Assembly (NCBI RefSeq): GCF_030817055.1
Contig: NZ_JAUSYV010000001.1
Span: forward strand, 582,001-646,000
Direction of reading: 5' to 3'
Length of the DNA stretch: 64,000 nucleotides
DNA from: Bacillus sp. V2I10
Lineage (GTDB): Bacteria; Bacillota; Bacilli; Bacillales; Bacillaceae
Shown here: in pieces, positions 53,870 to 63,959 of the stretch
Numbering within the stretch: the stretch's first letter is position 1
How the letters are laid out: the number at the start of each line of letters is the position of its first letter
Translations under genes and position numbers: made by a program
The notes under the pieces: model-generated
The model's database searches: none
The model's input: only the letters and a program-made list of their open reading frames with translations
Told to the model about the DNA's origin: nothing

Positions 53870-54499
53870 ATGTATAAGATCTTATTTAAAAGAGTATTTG
53901 ATTTAATTCTATCAGTAATAGCTTTGCCATTTTGGCTTATTATCTTAGCTATCATTAGTTCACTTATTTACTTTCAAGACAAAGGGTCAATTTTTTATAA
54001 TGCTCCACGACTTGGTAAGAACGGAAAAGTATTTAAAATGTATAAATTCCGTTCTATGAAAGTGAACGCTCCGGATTTAAGAAATGAAGATGGTTCTACT
54101 TTTAATGCAGAAAATGATCCTAGATTAACTAAAATAGGTAAGTTTATTCGGAAGACAAGTTTAGACGAAACACCCCAGCTATTAAATATCATAAGGGGTG
54201 ACATGAGTATCATCGGTCCTAGACCTGACTTGCCGGAACATTGTGAACTATATGAGGGCAATGAAAAACGAAAACTAGAAATTAGACCGGGAGTTACTGG
54301 GTATAACCAAGCTTACTTTAGAAACACTGTGCCTTGGAAAGAAAGAATCCAAAATGATATCTACTACATTGACCACATGTCTTGGTTACTAGATATTAAG
54401 ATTTTCTTTAAAACAGCTGTTTCAGTGTTAAAACGTGAAGATGTATTTGTAACTGATAAGAATGCTAAATCTAATAGTAATACTGGCATAGGAATGTAA
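53870..54499 (+). CDS. Initiating phosphosugar transferase (PglC-like)
   Basis: 209 residues, monotopic phosphoglycosyl transferase. A membrane re-entrant helix (about 14-34) is followed by the catalytic KMYKFRSM region, the Asp-Glu pair in SLDETPQL and GPRPDLPE. It moves a sugar phosphate, probably the bacillosamine-type sugar, onto undecaprenyl phosphate to start repeat-unit synthesis. It begins four bases after the aminotransferase stop. Confidence 0.92.
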   Translation: MYKILFKRVFDLILSVIALPFWLIILAIISSLIYFQDKGSIFYNAPRLGKNGKVFKMYKFRSMKVNAPDLRNEDGSTFNAENDPRLTKIGKFIRKTSLDETPQLLNIIRGDMSIIGPRPDLPEHCELYEGNEKRKLEIRPGVTGYNQAYFRNTVPWKERIQNDIYYIDHMSWLLDIKIFFKTAVSVLKREDVFVTDKNAKSNSNTGIGM

Positions 54500-54515
54500 A
54501 AAGGATGGAGTTCTT

Positions 54516-55247
54516 ATGAAAAAAAAAAATATTGAAAATGCAGTGACCTTCTACGACTTAAAGTGGGACACAGAGTTTTTTGGGGTAAAGAGTGCCAAAG
54601 TCCTTTTGCTTAAGCCTCTTAACTTGAATCAATGGGATGAACTGAAAACCAGATTTAGAGATTATCAGTTTATATCAATTGAGAATCAAAATTCAGAACC
54701 TGTTAATACACAGGTGATAGGGAAAGATACTTCTGCGTTTTTGGCAGATGTGAATATTCAGTTTGTGAAAAAGATAGAAGGTCTACATGAAATTCCAAAA
54801 AACATTACAGTTCATCAAAAGTTAAAGAGAAATGATCAAGTGATAGAGATTGCAGATTTTCAATTCTCGAAGTTTACAGAGGATCCGGAATTGGCTAAAC
54901 GTGGTGGAGATCAAGTTTATCATAAATGGCTTATAAATTCATTTGATAAATCCGAGAAGTTTTATGCGTTATCTAAGGGTGAGAATACTGATCTAAACGG
55001 TTTTTTATTACATTCTTATTCAGATAATGCCTGTGTAATAGAGCTTATTGCTGTGTCGCAAAATGTAGCTAAAGGTGGTATTGGTACAAGTTTATTCAAA
55101 GCAGTTGAAAATGAAGCACATCAACGTGGCTACGGTGAAATAAGAGTTGGTACTCAAGTGCGGAATATGGATGCAATTAACTTTTATCATAAGGTTGGTT
55201 GTAAGCAAGTTGGTTGCCATCAAGTTTATCACTTGTGGAATTTATAA
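54516..55247 (+). CDS. GNAT-type sugar N-acetyltransferase (WecD-like)
   Basis: 243 residues. The C-terminal half is a GNAT domain (IELIAVSQNVAKGGIGTSLF for acetyl-CoA, NMDAINFYHKVGCKQ near the end); the N-terminal half resembles the WecD-type accessory domain (FYDLKWDTEFFGVKSAKVLL). It probably acetylates the new 4-amino group made by the aminotransferase. This replaces the left-handed-beta-helix PglD enzyme of classic bacillosamine pathways. Confidence 0.78.
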   Translation: MKKKNIENAVTFYDLKWDTEFFGVKSAKVLLLKPLNLNQWDELKTRFRDYQFISIENQNSEPVNTQVIGKDTSAFLADVNIQFVKKIEGLHEIPKNITVHQKLKRNDQVIEIADFQFSKFTEDPELAKRGGDQVYHKWLINSFDKSEKFYALSKGENTDLNGFLLHSYSDNACVIELIAVSQNVAKGGIGTSLFKAVENEAHQRGYGEIRVGTQVRNMDAINFYHKVGCKQVGCHQVYHLWNL

Positions 55248-55291
55248 AATACCAAATATGATAGTATGCGAAAGAAATTGAGGTAGATATT

Positions 55292-56497
55292 TTGAGAGTT
55301 TTATATATTGCGACTTCGTTTCCGGAGCCGACTAAAGGTGCAACAATATACACAGATTTAGCAGAGGCATTAAATGAGGCTGGGCATGAAATAACAGTTG
55401 CAGTGTCCGAACAGTCAAGAAATAAAAAAAGTACTGAAATGAAGAAGGAACGTGGTTTTGATGTACTGCGGGTAGTTACCGGGAATTACTATGATGTAGG
55501 ATATATTGAAAAGGGTATAACTTCTTTAAAAATACCAGTACTTATGCGTAAAGGTATAAAAAAGTACCTAGGAGATAGAATCTTTGATTTAATCTTATTT
55601 GAAGCACCACCGGTAACGAATGCTGGACTAGTGGATTGGGCCAAGAAGAACTTTAGTTGTCCATCATATCTAATGCTTAAAGATATTTTTCCGCAAAATG
55701 CAGTTGACTTGGGCATTTTAAAACGAAATGGGCTCTTATATCGATATTTCAAAGCAAAAGAAAAGAAGTTGCTCAAGACAGCAGATTATATTGGGTGCAT
55801 GTCTTCAGAGAATAAACGATATATTGTGGAACACAATTCATGGCTCAATCCCCAAAATATCGAAATATTTCCAAACACTAAAAAATTGACAGGTTCTATA
55901 AAACCAATTAGTTTTCCAATGCGAGAGCGTTACGGAATTCCTAAAGAAGCCTGCGTTTTTTTATTTGGTGGGAATATGGGGAGGCCGCAGTATATAGATC
56001 TTTTGTGTGAAGTTATTAAGGATTGTAAGGATGAAAAGGAAATGTACTTTCTCTTTGTCGGTAGGGGAACTGATAGACCAAAGTTAGAACAGACGATAAA
56101 AGAAAATGATATCAACAATGCGCTTGTGATTGAGAATCTCCCGAGAACTGAATACGAACAGATAACGAAAGAATGTGATATTGGACTGATTGTGCTTGAT
56201 CCACGATTCACAATACCAAACTATCCATCTCGTATTCTGGCATATATGGAATATGCAAAGCCTGTCATTGCAGCGATAGATAAAGTCACTGATCTTAAAG
56301 AGATGATTGAGAAAGCTAACTGTGGTGAGTGGGTGTGGTCGGGTGATGTACAAAGTGTTATAAATAAGGCAAAAGAAATGTCCAAATCAGAAAGACTTTC
56401 TGAGATGGGAGATAACGGACGAAAGTACTTAGAAAGCGAATTTAATGTGAATCGTTCTGTTGAAATATTAGAGAATCATTTTGGAAAGGCGAGGTAA
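55292..56497 (+). CDS. Glycosyltransferase family 4 (WbuB-like)
   Basis: 401 residues, GT-B fold. The N-terminal donor-independent domain starts MRVLYIATSFPEPTKGATIY; the C-terminal motif EQITKECDIGLIVLDP ... YPSRILAYMEYAKPVIA is the EX7E-like region. Its pattern and position just before the FucNAc genes recall L-FucNAc transferases (WbuB), an inference. TTG start after TTGAGGTAG. Confidence 0.82.
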   Translation: MRVLYIATSFPEPTKGATIYTDLAEALNEAGHEITVAVSEQSRNKKSTEMKKERGFDVLRVVTGNYYDVGYIEKGITSLKIPVLMRKGIKKYLGDRIFDLILFEAPPVTNAGLVDWAKKNFSCPSYLMLKDIFPQNAVDLGILKRNGLLYRYFKAKEKKLLKTADYIGCMSSENKRYIVEHNSWLNPQNIEIFPNTKKLTGSIKPISFPMRERYGIPKEACVFLFGGNMGRPQYIDLLCEVIKDCKDEKEMYFLFVGRGTDRPKLEQTIKENDINNALVIENLPRTEYEQITKECDIGLIVLDPRFTIPNYPSRILAYMEYAKPVIAAIDKVTDLKEMIEKANCGEWVWSGDVQSVINKAKEMSKSERLSEMGDNGRKYLESEFNVNRSVEILENHFGKAR

Positions 56498-56502
56498 AGA
56501 AC

Positions 56503-57540
56503 ATGTTTAATAATAAAACATTACTAATAACTGGAGGAACCGGCTCATTCGGTAATGCGGTTATGAAAAGATTCCTAGATACTGAGATTAAAGAAATTCG
56601 TATTTTCTCACGTGATGAAAAAAAACAAGATGATATGAGAAAGAAATATAAAAGTAATAAACTTAAGTTTTACCTTGGAGATGTTAGAGACTTGGCTAGT
56701 GTTAAAAATGCTATGCATGGTGTTGATTATATCTTCCATGCTGCTGCCTTAAAACAAGTTCCGTCTTGTGAATTTTTTCCACTAGAAGCTGTAAAAACTA
56801 ACATTTTAGGGACTGATAATGTTTTAACAGCGGCTATAGATTATGGTGTCAAAAAGGTAATTTGCCTTTCAACTGACAAAGCAGCCTATCCAATTAATGC
56901 AATGGGGATTTCAAAAGCAATGATGGAAAAGGTTTTTGTTGCTAAAGCAAAAACTGTCGATCCAGAAAGAACGCTTATTTGTGGTACTAGGTATGGTAAT
57001 GTAATGGCCTCTCGTGGATCTGTCATACCGTTATTTATTGAACAGATAAAAAGTGGTCAACCATTAACAATTACAGATCCCAATATGACAAGGTATCTCA
57101 TGAGTCTGGAAGAAGCAGTAGAGCTAGTTATATTTGCCTTCCAAAATGCAGAGGCTGGAGACATCATGGTACAAAAAGCACCAGCGTGTTTAATTGGAGA
57201 TTTAGCACAAGCAATAAAAGAGCTATTTAACGCTGATACTGAGATTAAGGTTATTGGTACCAGGCATGGTGAAAAGTTATATGAAACACTCCTAACAAGG
57301 GAAGAATATGTAGTTGCTGAAGATTTAGGTGGATTCTTCCGGGTTCCATCTGATCAACGCGATTTAAATTATGACAAGTATTTTGCGGAAGGGGATAAGA
57401 AATTATCAACAGAAGGAGAATATAATTCGCATAATACCCAAATTTTAAATATAGAACAGATTAAAGAAAAATTGCTTGAATTAGAATTTGTTCAAAAAGA
57501 GTTGAAAAATACTAAAGTTAAACTAGTGACTAATAAATAG
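56503..57540 (+). CDS. UDP-GlcNAc 4,6-dehydratase/5-epimerase (CapE/FnlA-like)
   Basis: 345 residues, soluble SDR. NAD motif TGGTGSFGNAVM; active site STDKAAYPINAMGISKAMME with Met for Tyr, the CapE/FlaA1 hallmark. First step of UDP-L-FucNAc synthesis. Six bases after the glycosyltransferase. A 140-bp AT-rich spacer follows, containing only a short, probably untranslated ORF. Confidence 0.9.
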   Translation: MFNNKTLLITGGTGSFGNAVMKRFLDTEIKEIRIFSRDEKKQDDMRKKYKSNKLKFYLGDVRDLASVKNAMHGVDYIFHAAALKQVPSCEFFPLEAVKTNILGTDNVLTAAIDYGVKKVICLSTDKAAYPINAMGISKAMMEKVFVAKAKTVDPERTLICGTRYGNVMASRGSVIPLFIEQIKSGQPLTITDPNMTRYLMSLEEAVELVIFAFQNAEAGDIMVQKAPACLIGDLAQAIKELFNADTEIKVIGTRHGEKLYETLLTREEYVVAEDLGGFFRVPSDQRDLNYDKYFAEGDKKLSTEGEYNSHNTQILNIEQIKEKLLELEFVQKELKNTKVKLVTNK

Positions 57541-57680
57541 ATTAATGGGGTAATAGTTGTGAAAATATTTAGGTGGATTAACCTTTTCCCTATTTTTGAA
57601 AAAGTAAATTTCATTTAGATAATAAAACTCTAACCAAGTAGTCTGTTTCTTAACATACTTCGGAAAGGCTGGATTAAATA

Positions 57681-58790
57681 GTGAAAATACTAGTTACAGG
57701 ATCAAAGGGGTTCGTAGGGAAAAACCTTATTGCCGAATTAAAAACTAAAGGTTACAATGAAATATTTGAATTTAATAGAGAAAGCGATTTATCTTTGCTA
57801 TATAAATATACAAAAGAATGTGAATTTGTTTTTCATTTAGCAGGTGTTAATAGGCCAAAAGAAGAAAAAGAATTTATGTATGGAAACTATGGTTTCACTT
57901 TTGAATTGTTAGAACTACTAAAAAAACATAATAATAAATCACCTGTTTTGATTACTTCTTCCATACAGGCTGAAAAGGATAATCCTTATGGTAGAAGTAA
58001 GAAAGCTGGAGAAGATTTATTGTTTAAATATAGTAAAGAAACAGGGGCAAAAGCTCTGGTATACAGATTACCTAATCTTTTCGGAAAATGGTGCAGGCCT
58101 AACTATAATAGTGCTGTAGCAACATTTTGTCACAATATAGCAAGAGATCTAGAAATTCAAGTTAATGACCCAAGTGTAGAACTTACATTATGTTATATAG
58201 ATGATGTACTAGCAGAATTTAAACGAGCATTAGAAGGTAATGAGACAGTAATGGAATGTTTCTGTGCAGTGCCTGTAACACATAAAATCAAAATAGGTGA
58301 GCTTACAGAAAAGATCTATTCTTTTAGAAAAAATAGGGAATCTTTAGTAATGCCATCATTGGAAAAAGATTTAGATAGAGCTTTATATAGTACATTTTTA
58401 TCTTATTTAGAAGAAGATAATTTTTCATATAAATTAAAGAAAAATGTTGATAATCGAGGTTGGCTTGCAGAGTTCATAAAATCCGATAGTATGGGACAAA
58501 TATTCATCTCAAAAACCAAGCCGGGCATTAAACGTGGCAATCACTGGCATCATACTAAAGTAGAAAAATTCCTTGTAATTCAAGGTGATGCCGTTATCAA
58601 GTTCAGACAAATAGACTCTGGAAATATACTTGAATATAAGGTGAATGGTGAAACACCAGAGGTAGTGGACATACCAGTTGGTTATACACATTCAATAGAG
58701 AATACTGGGGAAGAAGATGTTTTAACCCTATTTTGGGCTTGTGAAATTTTCAATCCAGAAAAGCCAGATACGTATTACTTGGAGGTTTAA
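57681..58790 (+). CDS. UDP-sugar reductase CapF/FnlB-like (SDR plus cupin)
   Basis: 369 residues. N-terminal SDR domain (LVTGSKGFVGKNL, 1-~245) fused to a C-terminal cupin (about 255-369, with KRGNHWHHTKVEKFLVI metal-site motif). CapF epimerises C3 and reduces C4 to yield UDP-L-talose-type sugar for FucNAc. The GTG start is supported by the NAD-binding N-terminus. Gene ends just before the epimerase ATG. Confidence 0.9.
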   Translation: MKILVTGSKGFVGKNLIAELKTKGYNEIFEFNRESDLSLLYKYTKECEFVFHLAGVNRPKEEKEFMYGNYGFTFELLELLKKHNNKSPVLITSSIQAEKDNPYGRSKKAGEDLLFKYSKETGAKALVYRLPNLFGKWCRPNYNSAVATFCHNIARDLEIQVNDPSVELTLCYIDDVLAEFKRALEGNETVMECFCAVPVTHKIKIGELTEKIYSFRKNRESLVMPSLEKDLDRALYSTFLSYLEEDNFSYKLKKNVDNRGWLAEFIKSDSMGQIFISKTKPGIKRGNHWHHTKVEKFLVIQGDAVIKFRQIDSGNILEYKVNGETPEVVDIPVGYTHSIENTGEEDVLTLFWACEIFNPEKPDTYYLEV

Positions 58791-58794
58791 ATAT

Positions 58795-59919
58795 ATGAAA
58801 AAAATGAAGTTAATGACTATTGTAGGAACTAGACCTGAGATTATCAGATTATCAGAGGTAATAAAAGCTTGTGATAGATATTTTGACCATAGGTTAGTTC
58901 ATACTGGGCAGAACTGGGATTACACATTAAATGAAATATTTTTTGAGGAATTAGAGTTGAGACAACCTGATCATTTTTTGGGAGTTGTAGGTGAAGATCT
59001 AGGTGAAACTATGGGTAATATTATTTCAGGCACATATAAAATCTTAAAACAAGAAAAACCTGATGCGTTGTTAATTCTAGGTGATACAAATAGCTGCTTA
59101 AGTGCGGTTGCAGCTAAACGTTTAAAAATACCCATTTTCCATATGGAAGCAGGGAATCGTTGCTTTGATCAAAATGTACCTGAAGAGATCAATAGAAAAA
59201 TAGTAGACCACATATCAGATATTAACTTAGCCTATACGGAGCACAGCAGAAGATATTTACTATCAGAAGGCATAAGAAAAGAGCATGTGTTTGTAACAGG
59301 ATCACCTATGGCAGAAGTGTTACACAAAAACATAGATAAGATAGAGAGTAGTAAAGTATTAGAGGAACTTGCTCTAGAAAAAGGAAAATATATTTTAGTT
59401 TCTGCTCATAGAGAAGAGAATATTGATGACGAAAAAAACTTCTTTTCGTTAATGAGTGCTCTTAACAATATAGCCGATATGTATAATTTACCTATTATTT
59501 ATTCTACCCATCCAAGAAGTTGGAAACGTATAGAAGAAAGTGGCTTTAAATTTAATCCTTTAGTAAAGCAGATGAAACCATTCGGCTTCTTTGATTACAA
59601 TAATTTGCAAGTTAATTCTTTTTGTGTATTATCTGATAGTGGTACATTGTCCGAAGAATCGGCTATTTTAAATTTCCCTGCTGTATTAATTAGAACTTCA
59701 ACTGAGCGTCCGGAAGTATTGGACAAAGGTAGTGTTATTATTGGTGGCATAAAAGAAAATGAAATTGTCCAGGCCGTTAACTTGTGCCGTGTAATGTGGG
59801 AAGATAATAAAGAAGTTGAATTGGCAATAGATTACAAAGATAATAATGTGTCAGCAAAGGTAGTTAAAATTGTACAAAGTTATTCCAAGATTATTAATAA
59901 ATTCATATGGAATAAATAA
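58795..59919 (+). CDS. UDP-N-acetylglucosamine 2-epimerase family (CapG/FnlC-like)
   Basis: 374 residues, non-hydrolysing 2-epimerase fold: TIVGTRPEIIRLSEV, HTGQNWDY, GDTNSCLSAV, HMEAGNRC and DSGTLSEES motifs. Third step to UDP-L-FucNAc. ATG 58795 after GGAGGTTTAAATAT; the frame is open 18 codons upstream inside capF. Confidence 0.91.
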   Translation: MKKMKLMTIVGTRPEIIRLSEVIKACDRYFDHRLVHTGQNWDYTLNEIFFEELELRQPDHFLGVVGEDLGETMGNIISGTYKILKQEKPDALLILGDTNSCLSAVAAKRLKIPIFHMEAGNRCFDQNVPEEINRKIVDHISDINLAYTEHSRRYLLSEGIRKEHVFVTGSPMAEVLHKNIDKIESSKVLEELALEKGKYILVSAHREENIDDEKNFFSLMSALNNIADMYNLPIIYSTHPRSWKRIEESGFKFNPLVKQMKPFGFFDYNNLQVNSFCVLSDSGTLSEESAILNFPAVLIRTSTERPEVLDKGSVIIGGIKENEIVQAVNLCRVMWEDNKEVELAIDYKDNNVSAKVVKIVQSYSKIINKFIWNK

Positions 59920-59970
59920 ATTATTTATTAAGAATTATGTCATAAGAAAAACAAAAAATGGAGTAATTAA

Positions 59971-61236
59971 ATGGAATTAGTTCCTAATTCAGAGAAAATC
60001 ATCCCCTCAAATCAATTTTCTTTAAAAAAAAATTTCCTTTTCACGTTAGTTGGGAATTTGAGCTATGCTTTCAGCCAATTGATGATTATACTATTGATAG
60101 CAAAATTTGGAACACCTGAAATGGTTGGACGATATGCTTTGGCTTTAGCAATAACAGCACCAGTTTTTTTACTTGTGAACGTAAACTTAAGAACAATTCA
60201 AGCAACAGATACAAAAAATGAGTATAAGTTTATAGAATATTTTTATAATCGAAATATCGCCAATATAATAGGTCTTCTAATTATTTGGATTATTCTTAGT
60301 GGGATTAATCTAAATAAGGAAACACAAATAATTGTATTTATAATGGCTTTTTGTAGAATCTTCGAATCAATATGTGATGTTTCTTTCGGTTTATTCCAGC
60401 AACATGAAAGAATGGATTTTGTATCTGTATCGAAAATAATTCAGAGTTTATTATCCGTACTTTTTGTTACAATCGCGATTATTCTTTTTAATAACATAGG
60501 TTTAGCGGTGGCTTTAATTGGTCTATCATTTTTACTAACATTTTTAATCTATAATTTAAAAAAGATATACATTATTACTGGAACTCGATTGGATATTTTC
60601 AAGAGAAAAGTTGACTTCAAAAAAATAATAGTATTATTCGTTACAGGATTACCTCTTGGGATCGCAGCTTCCCTTGATTCATTTAATGCAAATATTCCAA
60701 GATACTTTTTGCAATATTACATGGACGAAAAATCAGTTGGTTTTTTCTCTGCGATAGCTTTTATTATGGCAAGTGGTGGAATGATAATAACGTCTATGGC
60801 ACAATCTGTAACACCAAGATTAGCAAGACTATATAATACTAATTTAAAATCCTTTAGGAATTTAATAAGAAAATTAATTATTCTAGCTGTAGGCATAGGC
60901 CTTATTGGAGTATTAGTCAGTTGGTTGTCTGGAGATATTATATTAGGAGCTTTGTACGGTCCAGAGTACAAGAATTACAATAATATATTTGTTTTAATTA
61001 TGATAGGTGCGGCTATTTGGTATATGTCTAGTTTTTTAGGAACTGCACTAGTTTCAACTCGAAAATTTAATAGCCAAATGACGATTTATGTTATAACCAC
61101 TATAGTATCTCTCGCTGCTTCATTTTTCTTAATTCCGTTATATGGATTAACTGGAGCTGCATTGACTGTTGTATTATGTCATATAACTAGACTAACTATT
61201 ACTTTTATATTGTATTATTTATATACCAAAGTTTAG
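59971..61236 (+). CDS. Oligosaccharide flippase (Wzx-like)
   Basis: 421 residues with 12 predicted membrane helices, polysaccharide_synt/MATE-like exporter fold. No single diagnostic motif, but size, topology and context fit Wzx, which flips the lipid-linked repeat unit across the membrane. Strongly AT-rich. Confidence 0.82.
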   Translation: MELVPNSEKIIPSNQFSLKKNFLFTLVGNLSYAFSQLMIILLIAKFGTPEMVGRYALALAITAPVFLLVNVNLRTIQATDTKNEYKFIEYFYNRNIANIIGLLIIWIILSGINLNKETQIIVFIMAFCRIFESICDVSFGLFQQHERMDFVSVSKIIQSLLSVLFVTIAIILFNNIGLAVALIGLSFLLTFLIYNLKKIYIITGTRLDIFKRKVDFKKIIVLFVTGLPLGIAASLDSFNANIPRYFLQYYMDEKSVGFFSAIAFIMASGGMIITSMAQSVTPRLARLYNTNLKSFRNLIRKLIILAVGIGLIGVLVSWLSGDIILGALYGPEYKNYNNIFVLIMIGAAIWYMSSFLGTALVSTRKFNSQMTIYVITTIVSLAASFFLIPLYGLTGAALTVVLCHITRLTITFILYYLYTKV

Positions 61237-61340
61237 GATTTAGTCATTACTAGTTTTAAAAGTGTATATCAGTTAGAATGTTATAATTGGCTGAATACTC
61301 TTATATGTAAGGTGATTATAACCTTATTGGAGGCACAATC

Positions 61341-62486
61341 ATGTTAGAGAAAAAAACTGTTTTAATATTTACACCCTATTATATTCCTGGTTTTAAAGGT
61401 GGAGGCCCAATCCGCTCTATTAGTAATTTAGTTGATGCTCTAGGTAACGATTTTAACTTTAAAATCGTTACCTATGATAGAGATTTTGGTGATCAGAATT
61501 CTTATAAAGGAATAAAACAGAACGCATGGAATACCATTGGTCAAGCCGAGGTATTTTATGTTAATCATAACTGGATATCATTTAATAACCTTAAGAATTT
61601 TTTAAACACAATTAAATACGATTTAATTTACTTGAACAGCTTTTTTTCATTTAAATTTTCTATAATGCAAATGTTGTTAAGGAAACTCAATTTAATCCCC
61701 CAGAAACCTATCGTGTTAGCACCTCGTGGGGAATTCTCACCAGGAGCTCTGAAAATAAAAGAAAAAAAGAAGACATTATTTATTTATTTGACCAAATTAA
61801 TAAAATTGCATTCCAATGTTCAATGGCATGGTACAAGCTTAGAAGAAAAGGAACATATTATTCAAAATTTTGGTGATGATTTAGATATTCATGTGGCTTC
61901 CAATCTTCCTTCGAGCATAAATCATAATCTGAAAAGTAGGAAAAAAGTTAAAGGAAGTTTAAAATTAGTGTTTTTATCAAGAATATCACCTAAAAAAAAT
62001 TTAGATGGTGCGCTTAAAAGTTTAAAACAAGTATCGATTCCTATGGTATTTAATATCTATGGACCAATCGAGGATTCAAGTTATTGGGATGAATGCAAAA
62101 AAATTATAGAGACTTTGCCTAGTAATATATTGGTGAAATATGAGGGTGAAATCGATAATAATAAAGTTTCTACTATTTTTTTGAATCATGATGCTTTGTT
62201 TTTCCCTACGCATGGAGAAAATTATGGTCATGTTATTGTCGAGTCATTATTATCAGGATGTCCAGTAATTTTGAGTGATCAAACTCCATGGAGAGAATTA
62301 GATAAACATGGGATAGGTTGGGATATCCCACTCAAAGAAAGTAACCGTTTTGCAGCAATTTTTCAGGAATTATATGATATGGATGAAAATGATTTCGGAA
62401 AAATATCAAATAATATCAGACTTTACATTGATAATAACATTAGTAATTCTGATGCAATAGAAGATAGTATTGGTTTATTTTCATAA
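61341..62486 (+). CDS. Glycosyltransferase, GT-B fold (GT4-like)
   Basis: 381 residues. N-terminal YYIPGFKGGGPIRSI, C-terminal motif FPTHGENYGHVIVESLLSGC with the EX7E-type acidic residues and SDQTPWREL. Sugar and linkage unknown. ATG after TTGGAGGCAC. AT-rich codon use. Confidence 0.85.
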   Translation: MLEKKTVLIFTPYYIPGFKGGGPIRSISNLVDALGNDFNFKIVTYDRDFGDQNSYKGIKQNAWNTIGQAEVFYVNHNWISFNNLKNFLNTIKYDLIYLNSFFSFKFSIMQMLLRKLNLIPQKPIVLAPRGEFSPGALKIKEKKKTLFIYLTKLIKLHSNVQWHGTSLEEKEHIIQNFGDDLDIHVASNLPSSINHNLKSRKKVKGSLKLVFLSRISPKKNLDGALKSLKQVSIPMVFNIYGPIEDSSYWDECKKIIETLPSNILVKYEGEIDNNKVSTIFLNHDALFFPTHGENYGHVIVESLLSGCPVILSDQTPWRELDKHGIGWDIPLKESNRFAAIFQELYDMDENDFGKISNNIRLYIDNNISNSDAIEDSIGLFS

Positions 62487-62522
62487 CTTTTTAGAAATAG
62501 TCAATTTGAAGGGGAAGTTGAG

Positions 62523-63860
62523 ATGAAGAAAATTGCTATTGTTGGCACTGGTTATGTCGGATTAGTTACAGGGGTTTGTCTTTCTGAAATTGGCCACAAC
62601 GTAACTTGTGTTGATATAGATGAAAAAAAAATAGAAAAAATGCGTGCTGGTTTTTCTCCGATTTACGAACCTGGATTAGATGAATTAATGAAAAAGAATA
62701 TTCAAAAAGGCTGCTTAGATTTCACTACTAATCATCATGATGCTTTTTCTAATGCTGAGGCGATTTACATTGCAGTTGGTACACCACAAAGAGAAGATGG
62801 TTCTGCCGACTTAAGCTTTATAAAGCAAGTAGCCAAGGATATTGCAGAAAATACACCAAAAGAAGGATTTATTGTTGTAACCAAAAGTACAGTTCCAGTT
62901 GGAACTAATTATAAAATAAAACAATGGATTCTCCAATATCTGCAGCAAAACATCCAATTTGATATTGTCTCTAATCCTGAATTTTTACGTGAAGGCTCAG
63001 CTATTAATGATACCTTTAATGGTGATCGGATTGTTATTGGTGCAGAAAGTGAGCGAGCTGCTTCTATTATTGAAGAAATTAATGAGCCGTTTAACTTACC
63101 AATTTTTAAAACAGACATTAATAGCGCCGAAATGATAAAGTATGCCTCTAACGCTTTTCTAGCTACTAAGATCAGTTTTATTAATGAAATTGCGAATATT
63201 TGTGGGAAACTAGGGGCTAATGTAGATGACGTTGCCTATGGTATGGGATTAGATACTCGAATTGGTTCCAAATTTTTAAACGCTGGTATCGGTTATGGAG
63301 GATCATGTTTTCCAAAAGATACTCATGCGCTAGTTCAAATTGCTGGTAATTTAGAACACCAATTTGATTTATTAGAAGCTGTCATTAATGTTAATAACAA
63401 ACAGCAATCCATACTTGTTGAAAAAGCTCTTGAACGATTTGGTAGTTTAGAGGGTAAGAGGGTTGCGATGCTGGGATTAGCATTTAAACCAAATACAGAC
63501 GATATGCGAGAGGCAGCATCCATAGTAATTGCAAACGAGTTAGTTGAAAATGGAGCCAAAATAATCGCATATGATCCAATTGCTGCAGAAAACGCAAAGA
63601 AAATACTTCCACAAGAAGTTATATATGTTGAATCTGTGGTGGATGCGCTTGATAAAGCAGAAATTGCTTTCATTGTTACTGAGTGGGCAGAAATTCGGGA
63701 TCTTTCCTTAAATACCTATAAACGTCTAATGAAAAAACCAGTTATAATTGATGGTCGGAACTGCTATTCTCTTGAAGAAGCAAACAAGTATGAAATTGAC
63801 TATATTTCAATAGGTCGTCCAGATTCGGTAGGTAAGGAAATGGTAGCCTATAATATTTGA
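62523..63860 (+). CDS. ugd: UDP-glucose 6-dehydrogenase
   Basis: 445 residues. NAD motif IVGTGYVGLVTGVCLSE, catalytic Cys in GYGGSCFPKDTHAL and the C-terminal domain (LGLAFKPNTDDMREA). Converts UDP-glucose from GalU to UDP-glucuronate for the polysaccharide. B. subtilis homologues (TuaD, Ugd) are activated by YwqD phosphorylation, so the locus may contain its own substrate. Confidence 0.94.
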   Translation: MKKIAIVGTGYVGLVTGVCLSEIGHNVTCVDIDEKKIEKMRAGFSPIYEPGLDELMKKNIQKGCLDFTTNHHDAFSNAEAIYIAVGTPQREDGSADLSFIKQVAKDIAENTPKEGFIVVTKSTVPVGTNYKIKQWILQYLQQNIQFDIVSNPEFLREGSAINDTFNGDRIVIGAESERAASIIEEINEPFNLPIFKTDINSAEMIKYASNAFLATKISFINEIANICGKLGANVDDVAYGMGLDTRIGSKFLNAGIGYGGSCFPKDTHALVQIAGNLEHQFDLLEAVINVNNKQQSILVEKALERFGSLEGKRVAMLGLAFKPNTDDMREAASIVIANELVENGAKIIAYDPIAAENAKKILPQEVIYVESVVDALDKAEIAFIVTEWAEIRDLSLNTYKRLMKKPVIIDGRNCYSLEEANKYEIDYISIGRPDSVGKEMVAYNI

Positions 63861-63959
63861 TATATGGGTATCGGCCACATGCCCATCAAGCTAACACAAA
63901 GAATGGAAATATCCCTTAATATCAAAGGTGGATTTTAGAAAAGGGGTAGGAAATTTATA

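Noticed and set aside
57559..57620. 19-codon GTG ORF between capE- and capF-like genes
   Set aside because: No convincing ribosome site and no recognisable sequence; probably spacer.
63862..63890. GGGTAT...ATGCCC hairpin after ugd as terminator
   Set aside because: Short stem and no T run; the next gene starts soon after, so transcription probably continues.
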